Assembly: GCA_033296885.1 (NCBI GenBank)
Contig: MU863919.1
Span: 124,001-188,000 of the forward strand
DNA from: Triangularia verruculosa
Lineage: Eukaryota; Ascomycota; Sordariomycetes; Sordariales; Podosporaceae
DNA: 64,000 nucleotides
Direction: 5' to 3'
The stretch's first letter is position 1; each line of letters begins with the position of its first letter. The position numbers and the translations under genes are program-made. The notes below the pieces were generated by a model that was not told the origin of the DNA, made no database searches, and saw only the letters and a list, made by a program, of their open reading frames with translations. Positions 63,659-64,000 of the stretch are shown here, one piece after another.

Positions 63659-64000
63659 TCTACTATTCTTAAGGTGTTATCCTGACTTGTAGTACCAATT
63701 ATTTTGTCTACAGCGTGCCAGTTCACCAGTTTTGTTGGTAAACTATACATTAGCCAGGATGCTTGGAATAATTGACGATCACTGACAGCGGACCTGATCC
63801 CTCCCATCTCGAATCTTGTCTCCTAAATAGGAAGGTGAAGTTCCTTCTGCTGACGGATTTTTTTGCGAACGGTGATTTCCGGGATTTATCTCTTTTCGCA
63901 CTTCATGCCATGCTTTGTGTGCCATCCAATGACTGTCAAAAGCGAGGGGTGACAAGGCTGAACTTCAAACTCGGTTCTCTAGCCCTTGATATTTTATGAT
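63659..64000. other. Window edge, nothing supported
   Basis: A frame of 75 codons from 63772 runs to the window edge but shows no bias or recognisable family. Confidence 0.4.

Overview
The window is nuclear DNA of a filamentous ascomycete, most likely a Sordariomycete and probably of the order Sordariales. The evidence is the gene content (HET-domain protein, NAD-glutamate dehydrogenase, Zn2Cys6 and C2H2 regulators, a Ybp2/glomulin-family protein), short 49-90 nt introns with GTRNGT-like donors and CTRAC branch points, TATA boxes ahead of inducible small genes, and TACCTAGG-type palindromic tracts. All multi-exon models below were built by hand from reading-frame continuity, splice signals and remembered family sequences.

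Layout. 0-9.6 kb looks accessory: the tail of an unknown protein, a DUF7924-like protein with a PD-(D/E)XK-type signature, a cluster of tiny cysteine-containing genes beginning Met-Cys (one intact on each strand, one interrupted by an amber codon, one possible decayed remnant), a large HET-domain gene, and a 36-residue peptide gene flanked by two broken copies, one of them inverted. 9.6-27 kb is core metabolism and genome maintenance: kynureninase, NAD-glutamate dehydrogenase, prephenate dehydrogenase (TYR1) divergent from an ATS1-like RCC1 protein, and the checkpoint clamp subunit Rad9. 28-42.5 kb holds regulators with very large non-coding flanks: a Zn2Cys6 factor, a conserved 378-residue protein of unknown role, and a C2H2 zinc-finger factor whose apparent 1.5 kb leader carries ten CTGGAT motifs. 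43.5-49.6 kb has a secreted SET-domain protein with a His-rich N-terminus, a truncated ZZ zinc finger, an ankyrin-type N-terminal fragment and an unknown 316-residue protein, a second accessory-looking patch. 51-61.4 kb has a secreted YcaC-like isochorismatase-family hydrolase, a Ybp2/glomulin-family protein, a sterol-glucosyltransferase-like protein with a Vps13-like C-terminus, and a single-pass membrane protein with a PAN/Apple-like ectodomain. The last 2.6 kb has no gene I can support and carries a 21-nt minisatellite.

There is no operon structure. The genes are independently promoted, and the metabolic ones are not a single pathway. The most unusual items are the two families of tiny TATA-driven genes with decayed copies (3.3-9.3 kb), a dispersed structured repeat with pol III-like boxes (21.2 and 52.1 kb), a motif-rich leader (39.3-40.5 kb) and a recurrent switch from C-rich to G-rich coding sequence inside many genes.
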